NCBI GenBank assembly: GCA_944322785.1 | Contig: CALUPW010000003.1 | Span: 62,001 to 126,000, forward strand | Reading direction: 5' to 3' | DNA from: Candidatus Gastranaerophilales bacterium | GTDB taxonomy: Bacteria; Cyanobacteriota; Vampirovibrionia; Gastranaerophilales; Gastranaerophilaceae | DNA length: 64,000 nt | Shown here: positions 33,797 to 42,632 of the stretch, in pieces | Layout of the letters: each line of letters begins with the position of its first letter | Numbering within the stretch: position 1 is the first letter of the stretch | Program-made: the position numbers and the translations under genes | Notes under the pieces: model-generated | What the model was told of the DNA's origin: nothing | The model's input: only the letters and a program-made list of their open reading frames with translations | The model's database searches: none

Positions 33797-35215
33797 TTAG
33801 AATTTGAAATCCCGCTCGCCCGCATGAATTTTTACCAGATCTTTTTCAACTATAGATTTAATATCCGGATTTTCAAGAGTTTGCAATTCTTGTTGAATAA
33901 GTTTTTCACCGACCTCTCTTGTTTCCGGCGATGCATAATCCTCAAGATACTCTTTTAATGTCATTATTGCGTTTGGATGACAGAAGTTGTGGATTTGCTG
34001 GTTTTTACATATTTCCATAAATCTGTCGCCGGTTCTGCCGCTGCCGTAGCAGGCAGTACAAAAGCTCGGCAGATATCCGAGTTCCATAAGCCATTTTATA
34101 ACAGCATCAAGAGGTCTGCGGTCGGACACATCAAACTGAGCTGAATTTTCATCCTCAGGCATCGGATTAAAATATCCGCCGACACTTGTTTTTGAACCGC
34201 CGCTTATTTGAGAAATACCTAAATGCAAAACTCTTTCCCTGCATTTTTCGCTTTCCCGTGTTGAAATTATCATACCCGTATAAGGAACTGAAATTCTTAT
34301 ACAAGCAACAATTTTTGCAAATATATCATCGTCAATTCCGTTATCAAATGCGTTCGGATCAATATCATCCGCTTTTTTAATTCTGGGAACACTTATTGTG
34401 TGAGGCCCGACACCGAAAACAGCTTCCAGATGCTCAGCATGCATTAAAAGTGCGGCAAACTCATACCTGTAAGATTCAAGTCCGAACAGAACCCCCAACC
34501 CAACATCATCAATTCCGCCTTCCATGGCTCTATCCATGGCTTCTGTATGATAAGCATAATTGTGTTTTGGCCCTGTCGGATGAAGTTTTTCATAACTTAC
34601 TCTGTTATAAGTTTCCTGAAACAGAATATATGTCCCGATACCGGCTTCATGCAGTTTTCTGTAATTTTCCACCGTCGTTGCCGCAATATTTACGTTTACA
34701 CGGCGTATTGCTCCGTTTTTGTGTTTTATTGAATATATGGTTTTTATGGAGTCTAAAATATATTCAATCGGGTTGTTAACAGGATCTTCGCCCGCTTCAA
34801 TAGCAAGTCTTTTGTGCCCCATGTCCTGAAGCGCTATTACTTCCTGTTTAATTTCCTCCTGCGTAAGTTTACGACGGGGAATATGTGTGTTTTTAGCATG
34901 ATACGGGCAGTAAACACAACCGTTTACGCAATAATTTGAAAGATACAACGGCGCAAACAATACAATTCTGTTTCCGTAATAATCTTTTTTAATTTTTTCG
35001 GCAAGTTCAAAAATTTCTTTATTCTTTTCTTCAATTTCACAGTCCAGAAGCACTGCAGCTTCTCTATGCGACAAACCTTTTCCAAGCTTTGCTTTTCCAA
35101 GAATTTTATCAATTAATTCAACATTATTCTTATTTTCATCCGCATATTTTAAGGACGCAAGAACTTCGTCATGATTTATAAATTCCTCGGCTTTACGTGA
35201 TTTAGGGTTATACAT
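33797..35215 (-). CDS. hydG: FeFe-hydrogenase H-cluster maturase HydG
   Basis: The 472-residue radical SAM enzyme uses tyrosine to supply CO and cyanide for the H-cluster. The radical SAM cluster motif is C96-x3-C100-x2-C103 (CVNGCVYC). The C-terminal auxiliary cluster motif is CTACYGSGRTGDRFM, the HydG signature distinguishing it from ThiH. The ATG at 35215 is chosen because GGGAGGTGG precedes it; a longer frame from 35245 is less likely. HydE, HydF and the hydrogenase are not in the window. Confidence 0.95.
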   Translation of the reverse strand: MYNPKSRKAEEFINHDEVLASLKYADENKNNVELIDKILGKAKLGKGLSHREAAVLLDCEIEEKNKEIFELAEKIKKDYYGNRIVLFAPLYLSNYCVNGCVYCPYHAKNTHIPRRKLTQEEIKQEVIALQDMGHKRLAIEAGEDPVNNPIEYILDSIKTIYSIKHKNGAIRRVNVNIAATTVENYRKLHEAGIGTYILFQETYNRVSYEKLHPTGPKHNYAYHTEAMDRAMEGGIDDVGLGVLFGLESYRYEFAALLMHAEHLEAVFGVGPHTISVPRIKKADDIDPNAFDNGIDDDIFAKIVACIRISVPYTGMIISTRESEKCRERVLHLGISQISGGSKTSVGGYFNPMPEDENSAQFDVSDRRPLDAVIKWLMELGYLPSFCTACYGSGRTGDRFMEICKNQQIHNFCHPNAIMTLKEYLEDYASPETREVGEKLIQQELQTLENPDIKSIVEKDLVKIHAGERDFKF

Positions 35216-35272
35216 GAATACCACCTCCCTGTAAAAATCATACAACTACAAGAATTTTTTACAACAAATAAT

Positions 35273-36331
35273 TTATGCAACAACTCCGCCGCCGATTAAA
35301 TGTCCGTCATTTATATCATATATAACGCCGGCCTGACCTGAAGTTACGGAATTTACAGGTTCGTAAAATTTTATATCAGCAAAATTATCGAAAATCTTTA
35401 TATGAGCTTTTTTAGCCTGCATGTTGTAACGAATTTTGACATTAGCGTCAAATTCTTTTTTCATATCATCATTCAGCGGCTCAATTAAATTAACATCAAG
35501 TATTTTTAAATTATCTTTGTAATTATCCTCTTCCCGCCCGAGATAAACAATATTTTTAGAAGCATCAATCTTTATTACATACAACGGATAAGGCGCTGCA
35601 ATCCCGATACCTTTTCTCTGCCCTATTGTATATTGATAGCAGCCTTCATGTTCTCCCCATTTCTTATCTGTCAGAATGTCAACAAAATCGCCGCGTTTTA
35701 CACCGAATTTTTCAATAAGATATTTTTTTGAAGTCATCGGTTTTTTAATAAAACATATATCCTGACTTTCTTTAGAGGATTTTGTCGGAAGATTGAATTT
35801 TTCCGCTATTTTACGGACTTTATCTTTTGAATATTTCGCTAACGGAAAAATTGTTTTCGACAGCTGTTGCTGATTTAGTTTATAAAGAAAATATAACTGA
35901 TCTTTGTGCTCGTCCGCCGCCGGATAAAGTCTGAATATCCCGTCTTTTTCAATAATATTTGCATAATGTCCGGTTGAATAGACGTCTGCGCCGAGTTTTT
36001 CAAACGCATAATTAAAAAGTTCACCCCATTTTATAAACTTATTGCACATAATACAAGGGTTAGGAGTTTTGCCGAATTTATAGGAGTTTTCAAAATACTC
36101 GATTACTTTTTTTTGAAAAGAATCTGTGGCATCATAAACATAGTGTTCTATTTCAAGACTTTGCGCAACCAGTTTTGCATTTTCAATTACACTCTCAGCT
36201 GAAGGCGAATTTATCATTTTTCCCGTAAGTCCAATAACTTCATAGCCCTGCTGTTTTAATAAAAGTGCCGCAACAGAGCTGTCAAGCCCGCCGCTCAATG
36301 CAACAACCGCTTTTTTCCTGTTCGTATTCAT
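35273..36331 (-). CDS. mnmA: tRNA-specific 2-thiouridylase MnmA
   Basis: The 352-residue PP-loop enzyme makes s2U34 in Lys, Glu and Gln tRNAs. PP-loop SGGLDSS is at residues 14-20. Catalytic cysteines are in NPCIMCNKFIKWG and ESQDICFI. The C-terminal beta domain ends near SGQAGVIYD. It needs a sulfur relay from a cysteine desulfurase such as the one at the start of this window. Confidence 0.96.
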   Translation of the reverse strand: MNTNRKKAVVALSGGLDSSVAALLLKQQGYEVIGLTGKMINSPSAESVIENAKLVAQSLEIEHYVYDATDSFQKKVIEYFENSYKFGKTPNPCIMCNKFIKWGELFNYAFEKLGADVYSTGHYANIIEKDGIFRLYPAADEHKDQLYFLYKLNQQQLSKTIFPLAKYSKDKVRKIAEKFNLPTKSSKESQDICFIKKPMTSKKYLIEKFGVKRGDFVDILTDKKWGEHEGCYQYTIGQRKGIGIAAPYPLYVIKIDASKNIVYLGREEDNYKDNLKILDVNLIEPLNDDMKKEFDANVKIRYNMQAKKAHIKIFDNFADIKFYEPVNSVTSGQAGVIYDINDGHLIGGGVVA

Positions 36332-36337
36332 AATATT

Positions 36338-36346
36338 ATCATATCA
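36338..36346 (-). promoter_or_regulatory. Extended -10 of mnmA (leaderless geometry)
   Basis: On the minus strand TGA-TATGAT; the hexamer ends 7 bases before the A of the mnmA ATG at 36331. No ribosome site is visible. Confidence 0.6.
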
Positions 36347-36421
36347 TAAATAGCAAAAAATATTTTTTATGAAGTTTATACAATAATCACTGATAATACT
36401 CTAAAAATCAAAGGAATGAAT

Positions 36422-36955
36422 ATGAAAATACAAAATTTACACCTCAAGTTAAAAAATTATGCAATAAAAAAATACGATAACATTTTTAACAAACCAAAAT
36501 ACTGTTATCTGCCGCACTGCCACGCAAGGTGCTGTTCAAGTGCGCCTATTCCGGATTTGTTTTTAAAATTTGTCAAACCCGAAAAACAGGTGCGAAAAAT
36601 TTTTATGACAGTACCTGCCCCGCAAACAAATCCATACTGCAAGGATGCAGTAATCCCGATTACAAAACCGCTTGACAAACTTATAAAACCATCAGGCAAG
36701 ACTAAAGACGGACGAAAAGTATTTGAACTGGATTTAGCAAAAGTTTTAAATGCTGAAGACAATTTTTGTCCGTATTTGACGGATTACGGCAGATGCAACA
36801 TTTACGACTTCCGTCCGAAAGTATGCAGGGATTTCGGGAATGACGGATGGTTCAAGTGCTATAAAAAATTGAACTTAAAAGAATTATTAACAAACAAACT
36901 TCTTGATTTATATGACACATGTATTGGAATTATAAAAAACACGGGTAAAAAATAA
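36422..36955 (+). CDS. YkgJ-family cysteine-cluster protein
   Basis: The 177-residue product has the family's cysteine pattern: CYLPHCHARCCSSAPI near residue 22, then CPYLTDYGRCNIYDFRPKVCRDFGNDGWFKC near 115-145. It probably binds an Fe-S or zinc cluster; function is not known. AAGGA abuts an earlier ATG (36416) and lies 6 bases before the ATG chosen here. Confidence 0.85.
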   Translation: MKIQNLHLKLKNYAIKKYDNIFNKPKYCYLPHCHARCCSSAPIPDLFLKFVKPEKQVRKIFMTVPAPQTNPYCKDAVIPITKPLDKLIKPSGKTKDGRKVFELDLAKVLNAEDNFCPYLTDYGRCNIYDFRPKVCRDFGNDGWFKCYKKLNLKELLTNKLLDLYDTCIGIIKNTGKK

Positions 36956-36959
36956 TAGT

Positions 36960-36987
36960 TTGACATAAGCCTTTGAAGCCGTAGAAT
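36960..36987 (+). promoter_or_regulatory. Promoter of glmU
   Basis: Perfect TTGACA (36960-36965), 16 bases, TAGAAT (36982-36987). Transcription would start about 20 bases before the glmU ATG, with AAGGAG retained in the leader. Confidence 0.75.
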
Positions 36988-37013
36988 TAAATAAGCTAAG
37001 GAGATATGAGGAT

Positions 37014-38288
37014 ATGGAAATTAAATCTGTAATTATGGCTGCGGGCAAAGGAACAAGAATGAAATCCGAAACGCCCAAAGTGTTGCATAAAATTTTTGAA
37101 AAACCTTTATTAGGCTATATTCTTGACAACGTAAAGAATTTAACGGATGAAAACTTTGTAATTGTCGGACACCATGCTGATGAGGTCAAAGCGTTTGTTG
37201 ATAAAAATTACAAAAATTCAAAATGCGTTCTTCAATCCCCGCAATTAGGAACAGGTCATGCTGTTTCTATGGTTTGCCCTTATCTTGAAAACTTTGAAGG
37301 ACAAGTATTTATTCTTAACGGAGATATTCCTCTTATTACGGAAAGTACGCTTAAAAAATTTATTGAGTTCCACAATGCCAACAATTCTGATTTGACGGTT
37401 ATGAGTACGATTTTTGAAAATCCAACAAATTACGGACGTATTATTCGTGATGAAAATGGGAACTTTAAAGCAATCGTTGAAGAAAAAGACACAACTGATG
37501 ATGAAAAAAAGGTAAAAGAAGTTAATGCAGGCATCTATCTTGTTAACTGGGCAAAAATCAAATCGGCATTTTCTCATCTCAAAAGCAACAATGCGCAAGG
37601 GGAATATTATCTGACAGATATTGTTGAATGGGGTAAAAAACAAAACTTAAATGTCTTTGCATATATACTGGAAAACAGCGATGAAATTTTCGGAATAAAT
37701 TCCAGAAAACATCTTGCCGAAGCCGCAAGAATTATGAACGAAAGAAAACTGGAAGAATTGATGGACAACGGAGTTACGATTGTTGATACTTCAAACACAT
37801 GGATATCTGAAGATACGGAAATCGGGCAGGATACTATAATTTATCCTTTCACCTATATTGAAGGCAAAAATAAAATCGGAAAAAATTGTAAAATCGGTCC
37901 CTGTGCACATTTGCGCGGAGATGTTGAAATACAGGACAACTGCAAAATCGGGAATTTTGTAGAAGTAAAAAAAGCCAGAATCGGACATAACACAAATGCC
38001 GGACATTTAAGCTACATCGGTGACAGTGAGCTTGGTTCTTATGTAAACATCGGAGCCGGAACAATTACGGCAAACTTTGATCCGATAAGCAGAACAAAAA
38101 ACAAAACCGTTCTAAAAGATCATGTAAAAATCGGTTCAAACACAGTTCTTGTCGCACCGGTTGAAGTCGGTGAAGGCACAAATGTCGGCGCAGGCAGTGT
38201 TATTACAAAAAATATCGGAGAATGGACGCTTGCCCTTACCCGTGCACCTTTAAGAATTATTGAAGGCTGGGTTAAAAAGAAAAATTAA
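37014..38288 (+). CDS. glmU: Bifunctional GlmU (uridyltransferase/acetyltransferase)
   Basis: The 424-residue enzyme makes UDP-GlcNAc. The N-terminal uridyltransferase has MAAGKGTRMKSETPKVLH, QLGTGHAV and LNGDIPL. The C-terminal left-handed beta helix acetyltransferase has hexapeptide repeats from about residue 250 (IGKNCKIGPCAHLRGDVEIQ, NFVEVKKARIG, GAGTITANFD). It is about 30 residues shorter than E. coli GlmU, missing the C-terminal tail. The ATG follows AAGGAGATATGAGGAT. Confidence 0.96.
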   Translation: MEIKSVIMAAGKGTRMKSETPKVLHKIFEKPLLGYILDNVKNLTDENFVIVGHHADEVKAFVDKNYKNSKCVLQSPQLGTGHAVSMVCPYLENFEGQVFILNGDIPLITESTLKKFIEFHNANNSDLTVMSTIFENPTNYGRIIRDENGNFKAIVEEKDTTDDEKKVKEVNAGIYLVNWAKIKSAFSHLKSNNAQGEYYLTDIVEWGKKQNLNVFAYILENSDEIFGINSRKHLAEAARIMNERKLEELMDNGVTIVDTSNTWISEDTEIGQDTIIYPFTYIEGKNKIGKNCKIGPCAHLRGDVEIQDNCKIGNFVEVKKARIGHNTNAGHLSYIGDSELGSYVNIGAGTITANFDPISRTKNKTVLKDHVKIGSNTVLVAPVEVGEGTNVGAGSVITKNIGEWTLALTRAPLRIIEGWVKKKN

Positions 38289-38315
38289 CATAAAAATATA
38301 CGTTTTTAGTGTTCA

Positions 38316-38324
38316 TGCTACAAT
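38316..38324 (+). promoter_or_regulatory. Extended -10 of MFS gene (leaderless geometry)
   Basis: TGC-TACAAT; the hexamer ends 7 bases before the A of the ATG at 38331. No ribosome site is present. Confidence 0.65.
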
Positions 38325-38330
38325 TGTTTT

Positions 38331-39728
38331 ATGACCAACAAATCTATTAAGTGGACAATCTTTGTAATCACAGCCATCGGTAATTTTATTGCAATGCTTG
38401 ATTCAACAACTGTTAATCTTGCGCTGTATCCGATGTCTGTTGATTTGCATGTTTCCATGAGCCAGATTCAGTGGGTTATGATAGCATACATGCTCGTTTT
38501 AACTGTTTTTCTTCCGTTTTTCGGCAAACTGGGCGATATTTTTCCGAAAAATAAACTTTATTCTGTAGGATTTTCACTTTTTGCACTCGGCGCATTTTTA
38601 AACACAACCGCTCAAAGCTTCTGGCTTTTGATAGCTTACAGATGTCTTGAAGCGCTCGGAGCTTCCATTATGCTTTCTAATGCTCAGGCAATTATCGCAT
38701 CTATCTTTAAAAACGAAAGACGTGGAAAAGCTCTGGGGCTGAACGGATGTATTGTCGCAATAGGCGGAATGAGCGGGCCTGCAATCGGCGGGGTTTTAAT
38801 AAATTCATACGGCTGGCATTCTGTGTTTTACCCGTGTATCCCTGTTGCACTGGCGGGAGCTTATTATGCCTATAGAATGCTTCCGCATGCAGTAAAAACA
38901 GACAGAAAAAACTTTAAATTTGATTATAAAGGCTTCATTTATTTTACAATAAGCCTTTTTGCGCTTCTTCTTGCAATTGCGGAAGGCCACAGCTGGGGTT
39001 GGAATTCTTTGAAAATAATTATTCTGGGCGTTGTTACTCTTATTTTCGGGGTCCTGTTTTATATAAGAGACCACCATATAAATTACCCTCTTATTGATTT
39101 TTCACTGTTTAAAATAAGAACCTTTACCTTCGGAAATCTCGGAGTTATGACATCGTATATGGCAATGTACACAAACAGCATACTTCTTCCGTTCTTTTTG
39201 CAGGAAATTTTAAAATACAACCCGCTCGTAACAGGACTTTTGATTCTTCCGTATTCTGTTACGCTTTCATTTATCGCACCTGTTGCAGGCAGACTGTCCG
39301 GAAAATACGGCAGCAAATATTTGACGCTTGCAGGTCCGATTGTATATTGTTTAGCGCTTTTAATGTTCACTTTATACGACAAAAATGCAGCAATGTGGCA
39401 GATTATACTTGCTTCCGGAATTATGGGAATAGGAAACGGGCTTTTCCAATCACCTTCAAACAATGCAATTATGACAAGCGTTGACCATGAACAGCTCGGA
39501 CTTGCATCAGGTATTCTTGCTCTTTCAAGAAATATGGGGAATATTTTAGGCGTAGCGGTTACCATTACACTGTTTGAAACATTCCGTAATATGCTTCTTG
39601 AATCCGGAAAAATTTATGATACAGCATTTTTATTTTCATACAGAACAACAATGTGCTTCGGAATATTTTTCGGACTCTGCTGTCTTACATTTGCATTCCT
39701 TGCCTATAAAGATAATATTAAATCCTAA
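38331..39728 (+). CDS. MFS exporter, DHA2 (EmrB/QacA) family
   Basis: A 465-residue transporter with about 14 membrane helices, the number typical of the DHA2 group. The first helix has FIAMLDSTTVNLALYPM, matching the family's conserved D-x-T-x-V-N-x-A motif. The helix 2-3 loop reads GKLGDIFPKNKLY and helix 5 has GGMSGPAIGGVLINSYGWHSVF. It likely exports drugs or metabolites by proton antiport. No adaptor (EmrA-like) or regulator gene is adjacent. Confidence 0.93.
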   Translation: MTNKSIKWTIFVITAIGNFIAMLDSTTVNLALYPMSVDLHVSMSQIQWVMIAYMLVLTVFLPFFGKLGDIFPKNKLYSVGFSLFALGAFLNTTAQSFWLLIAYRCLEALGASIMLSNAQAIIASIFKNERRGKALGLNGCIVAIGGMSGPAIGGVLINSYGWHSVFYPCIPVALAGAYYAYRMLPHAVKTDRKNFKFDYKGFIYFTISLFALLLAIAEGHSWGWNSLKIIILGVVTLIFGVLFYIRDHHINYPLIDFSLFKIRTFTFGNLGVMTSYMAMYTNSILLPFFLQEILKYNPLVTGLLILPYSVTLSFIAPVAGRLSGKYGSKYLTLAGPIVYCLALLMFTLYDKNAAMWQIILASGIMGIGNGLFQSPSNNAIMTSVDHEQLGLASGILALSRNMGNILGVAVTITLFETFRNMLLESGKIYDTAFLFSYRTTMCFGIFFGLCCLTFAFLAYKDNIKS

Positions 39729-39747
39729 CACATTTCTTTAAAAAAAC

Positions 39748-39796
39748 TTGAAAAAATCTTATGTGTAATATAAAATATTAGTGTAAAATTTACACT
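39748..39796 (+). promoter_or_regulatory. Promoter and palindromic operator of typA
   Basis: TTGAAA (39748-39753), 17 bases, TAAAAT (39771-39776). A perfect palindrome AGTGTAAA-A-TTTACACT (39780-39796) covers the predicted transcript start near 39783, so a repressor bound there would block initiation. Confidence 0.65.
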
Positions 39797-39825
39797 TTAA
39801 TTATTTAATATAAATGGCGGAAATT

Positions 39826-41625
39826 ATGAGTAAGACTAACGAAAATATACGAAATATAGCGATTATTGCGCACGTGGACCACGGCAAAACCACACTTGTT
39901 GATTGTCTTTTAAAACAGGCGGGTGCATTTAGAGAAAATCAGCACGTACAGGAACGTGTTCTTGACAGCAACGACCTTGAAAAAGAACGCGGGATTACAA
40001 TTCTTTCAAAAAATATTTCAATCAATTACAAAGGCTGTAAAATAAATGTTGTAGACACCCCCGGACACGCAGACTTCGGCGGCGAAGTAGAACGGGTATT
40101 GGGAATGGTTGACGGAGCGTTGTTGATTGTGGATGCAGCGGAAGGCCCTATGCCGCAGACAAGATTTGTATTATCAAAAGCTCTTGAATTAGGTTTAAAA
40201 ATTATTGTTGTAATCAACAAAATTGACAAACCCGCAGCAGAACCGCTTACTGCACTTGATAAAGTTTTTGACTTATTTACGGAACTGACAGACAGAGAAG
40301 ATTTGATAGATTTTCCGTTTATTTTTTCAAGCAGCTTGAACGGATTTGCAATAAAGGATTTGGAAGACGAAAGAAAAGATATGATACCGCTTCTTGATTG
40401 CATTTTAGAAAATATTCAGCCGCCTAAATGCGATGTAACAAAACCTTTCCAATTCAGAGCTACAACACTTGATTATAACGATTACGTAGGCCGTATCGTA
40501 ATCGGCCGTATTGAAAACGGCTCTGTAAAATCACAGGAACAGGTTTGTGTAATCCATGCGGACGGAAGTCAGGAAAGAGGGAAAATTACAAAACTTTTCG
40601 GATTTCATGATCTTGGAAGAGTTGAGATTGATGAAGCCTTTGCAGGTGACATTGTAGGTATTGCGGGATTTGCAGACATTCAAATCGGCGAAACCATCTG
40701 TGATTTAAACAATCCTTCTGCGCTTCCTTTAATTAAAGTTGATGAGCCTACCCTGCAGATGAATTTTTCTGTAAACGACAGTCCGTTTGCGGGAACAGAA
40801 GGTAAATTTGTAACCTCAAGACAGCTGAGAAAAAGACTGTATAATGAACTTGAAAAGAATGTAAGTTTGCGTGTTGAAGATACTGAATCTACAGATGTAT
40901 TCAAAGTTTCTGGCAGAGGCGAGCTGCATCTGGGAATTTTGATTGAAACAATGCGACGTGAAGGATATGAGTTTCAGGTTTCAAAGCCGGAAGTTATTTA
41001 TAAAACAATTAATGATGAAAAGTGCGAGCCTTATGAAAATTTGATAGTAGATGTTCCGGAAAGCTGTGCGGGAAGCTGTATTGAAAGACTTTCGGGCAGA
41101 AAAGCCGAAATGAAGGAAATGAACAATGCAAAAGGCAGAACGACACTGACTTTTCATATCCCTGCACGGGGCTTGATAGGTTTTAGAAGTGAATTTATAA
41201 GAATGACCCGTGGCGAAGGAATTATGTATCATACATTTTTGCATTACAGACCCTATGCAGGTGACATCCCCCGTCAAAGAAACGGCTCTATAATTGCAAT
41301 CGAACAGGGTGAAGCAATTCCGTATGCTCTTGCTCAGTTTGAGGACAGAGGAACATTCTTTGTAACTCCGAAAACAAAAGTCTATAGAGGGATGATAATA
41401 GGAGAATGCAACAAACCGCAGGATATTGTCGTCAACATCTGCAAAACAAAAAAACTGACAAATATGCGAAGCGCAACAGCTGATGTTATGGTAACGCTTC
41501 AGGCACCGAAAATTATGGCGCTTGAAGAATGCCTTGAATACATCGGCGATGATGAACTTGTTGAAATTACGCCGGAAAACGTAAGAATTCGAAAGGCTGA
41601 TTTAAACAGAAAAATTTATAACTAA
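39826..41625 (+). CDS. typA: Translational GTPase TypA/BipA
   Basis: A 599-residue ribosome-associated GTPase from the ATG at 39826; an ATG at 39814 is also in frame. G1 is AHVDHGKTTLVD, G3 is DTPGHADFGGEVERV, G4 is NKID. Domain II, an EF-G-like fold and the TypA-specific C-terminus (ARGLIGFRSEFIRMTRGEG) follow. It supports ribosome assembly and stress growth. The dedicated promoter carries a palindrome at +1. Confidence 0.96.
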   Translation: MSKTNENIRNIAIIAHVDHGKTTLVDCLLKQAGAFRENQHVQERVLDSNDLEKERGITILSKNISINYKGCKINVVDTPGHADFGGEVERVLGMVDGALLIVDAAEGPMPQTRFVLSKALELGLKIIVVINKIDKPAAEPLTALDKVFDLFTELTDREDLIDFPFIFSSSLNGFAIKDLEDERKDMIPLLDCILENIQPPKCDVTKPFQFRATTLDYNDYVGRIVIGRIENGSVKSQEQVCVIHADGSQERGKITKLFGFHDLGRVEIDEAFAGDIVGIAGFADIQIGETICDLNNPSALPLIKVDEPTLQMNFSVNDSPFAGTEGKFVTSRQLRKRLYNELEKNVSLRVEDTESTDVFKVSGRGELHLGILIETMRREGYEFQVSKPEVIYKTINDEKCEPYENLIVDVPESCAGSCIERLSGRKAEMKEMNNAKGRTTLTFHIPARGLIGFRSEFIRMTRGEGIMYHTFLHYRPYAGDIPRQRNGSIIAIEQGEAIPYALAQFEDRGTFFVTPKTKVYRGMIIGECNKPQDIVVNICKTKKLTNMRSATADVMVTLQAPKIMALEECLEYIGDDELVEITPENVRIRKADLNRKIYN

Positions 41626-41632
41626 AATTCAG

Positions 41633-41653
41633 GCGCCGCATAAAATGCGGCGC
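41633..41653 (+). terminator. Terminator of typA
   Basis: GCGCCGCAT (41633-41641) pairs with ATGCGGCGC (41645-41653) around a 3-base loop, followed by ATTTTTC. It also lies at the end of the convergent transporter gene. Confidence 0.92.
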
Positions 41654-41658
41654 ATTTT

Positions 41659-42582
41659 TCAATACTCATTATTTACGACTTCAACTTCTGCAGGCTGCCG
41701 CTTGTTTGAAATAATTACGCATATCGTCTGCAAAACAACAGATAAAATAATCAGACTTAAACCTGCAAAAAATGCCCAGTTCAATTCTTTAGCTTCATGA
41801 AAGATAATCATGGCAAGAATAATTGTATAAACAGGTTCAAGATTGTAGGTTAAGTTGACGGTGAACGCAGAAAGTTTGCGAAGCACCTGAATTTGGAGTT
41901 TGTAAAGCCACACTGTACAGCAGAGAGATAAAATAAGCAAATAAAACAAATCATGACCTGACGGAACAATCGAATGAAGATTTGCAAATTTTAGATATAC
42001 AGGCAGAATAGCGGAAGTTACAATCAAGCCTCCGAGAAGTTCATAAAACAGCATAGTATTTGAGGTGTGACGCTTCATAACCGGTTTGTTCAGAATTGTA
42101 AAAAGAGCATCAAATGCGGCTGATATAATACCGAGCATAAGTCCGAATCTGTGTTGAAAATCAAAACTGAAAATCAGAGCGATTCCTGCAATAGTAATAA
42201 AACTGAAGAAAAGTTCACGGGGAGAAAATTTTCTTTTTAGAATAATCGGTTCAAAAATTGCCGCAAAAAGGCCGACAGTTGAATATGCAACAAGTCCCAC
42301 CGATACATTTGCAAATTTTATACTTCCGTAGAAAAGAATCCAGTGGATTGCAAGAAGTGCACCCAGTCCCGTGATTTTCCAGAATTCTTTTATGTGAACA
42401 AGGCAGAATTTTTTGGTTAAAAGTAAAATTGCCATAAAAAAAATACACGTTATAAAAAATCTGTTCCACACAAGCAAAAATTCGTTTGCCGTAATTATGC
42501 GGCCTAGAATTCCCGTAAAACATGATATTAGAATAGATAAATGTAATTTGACTAAATACTGGTTCATAAATTCATAATTCAC
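41659..42582 (-). CDS. EamA/DMT-family transporter
   Basis: A 307-residue integral membrane protein with ten predicted helices as two EamA repeats (about residues 10-145 and 155-290). Typical segments are GALLAIHWILFYGSIKFANVSVGLVAYST and NLTYNLEPVYTIILAMIIFHEA. It probably exports amino acids or metabolites. It is last in the minus-strand run with glgA, about 50 bases after it. Confidence 0.9.
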   Translation of the reverse strand: MNYEFMNQYLVKLHLSILISCFTGILGRIITANEFLLVWNRFFITCIFFMAILLLTKKFCLVHIKEFWKITGLGALLAIHWILFYGSIKFANVSVGLVAYSTVGLFAAIFEPIILKRKFSPRELFFSFITIAGIALIFSFDFQHRFGLMLGIISAAFDALFTILNKPVMKRHTSNTMLFYELLGGLIVTSAILPVYLKFANLHSIVPSGHDLFYLLILSLCCTVWLYKLQIQVLRKLSAFTVNLTYNLEPVYTIILAMIIFHEAKELNWAFFAGLSLIILSVVLQTICVIISNKRQPAEVEVVNNEY

Positions 42583-42632
42583 AAGACTAATTACAAAAAT
42601 ATTATCAGTCTTATGAAGATTAATGTCAAATT

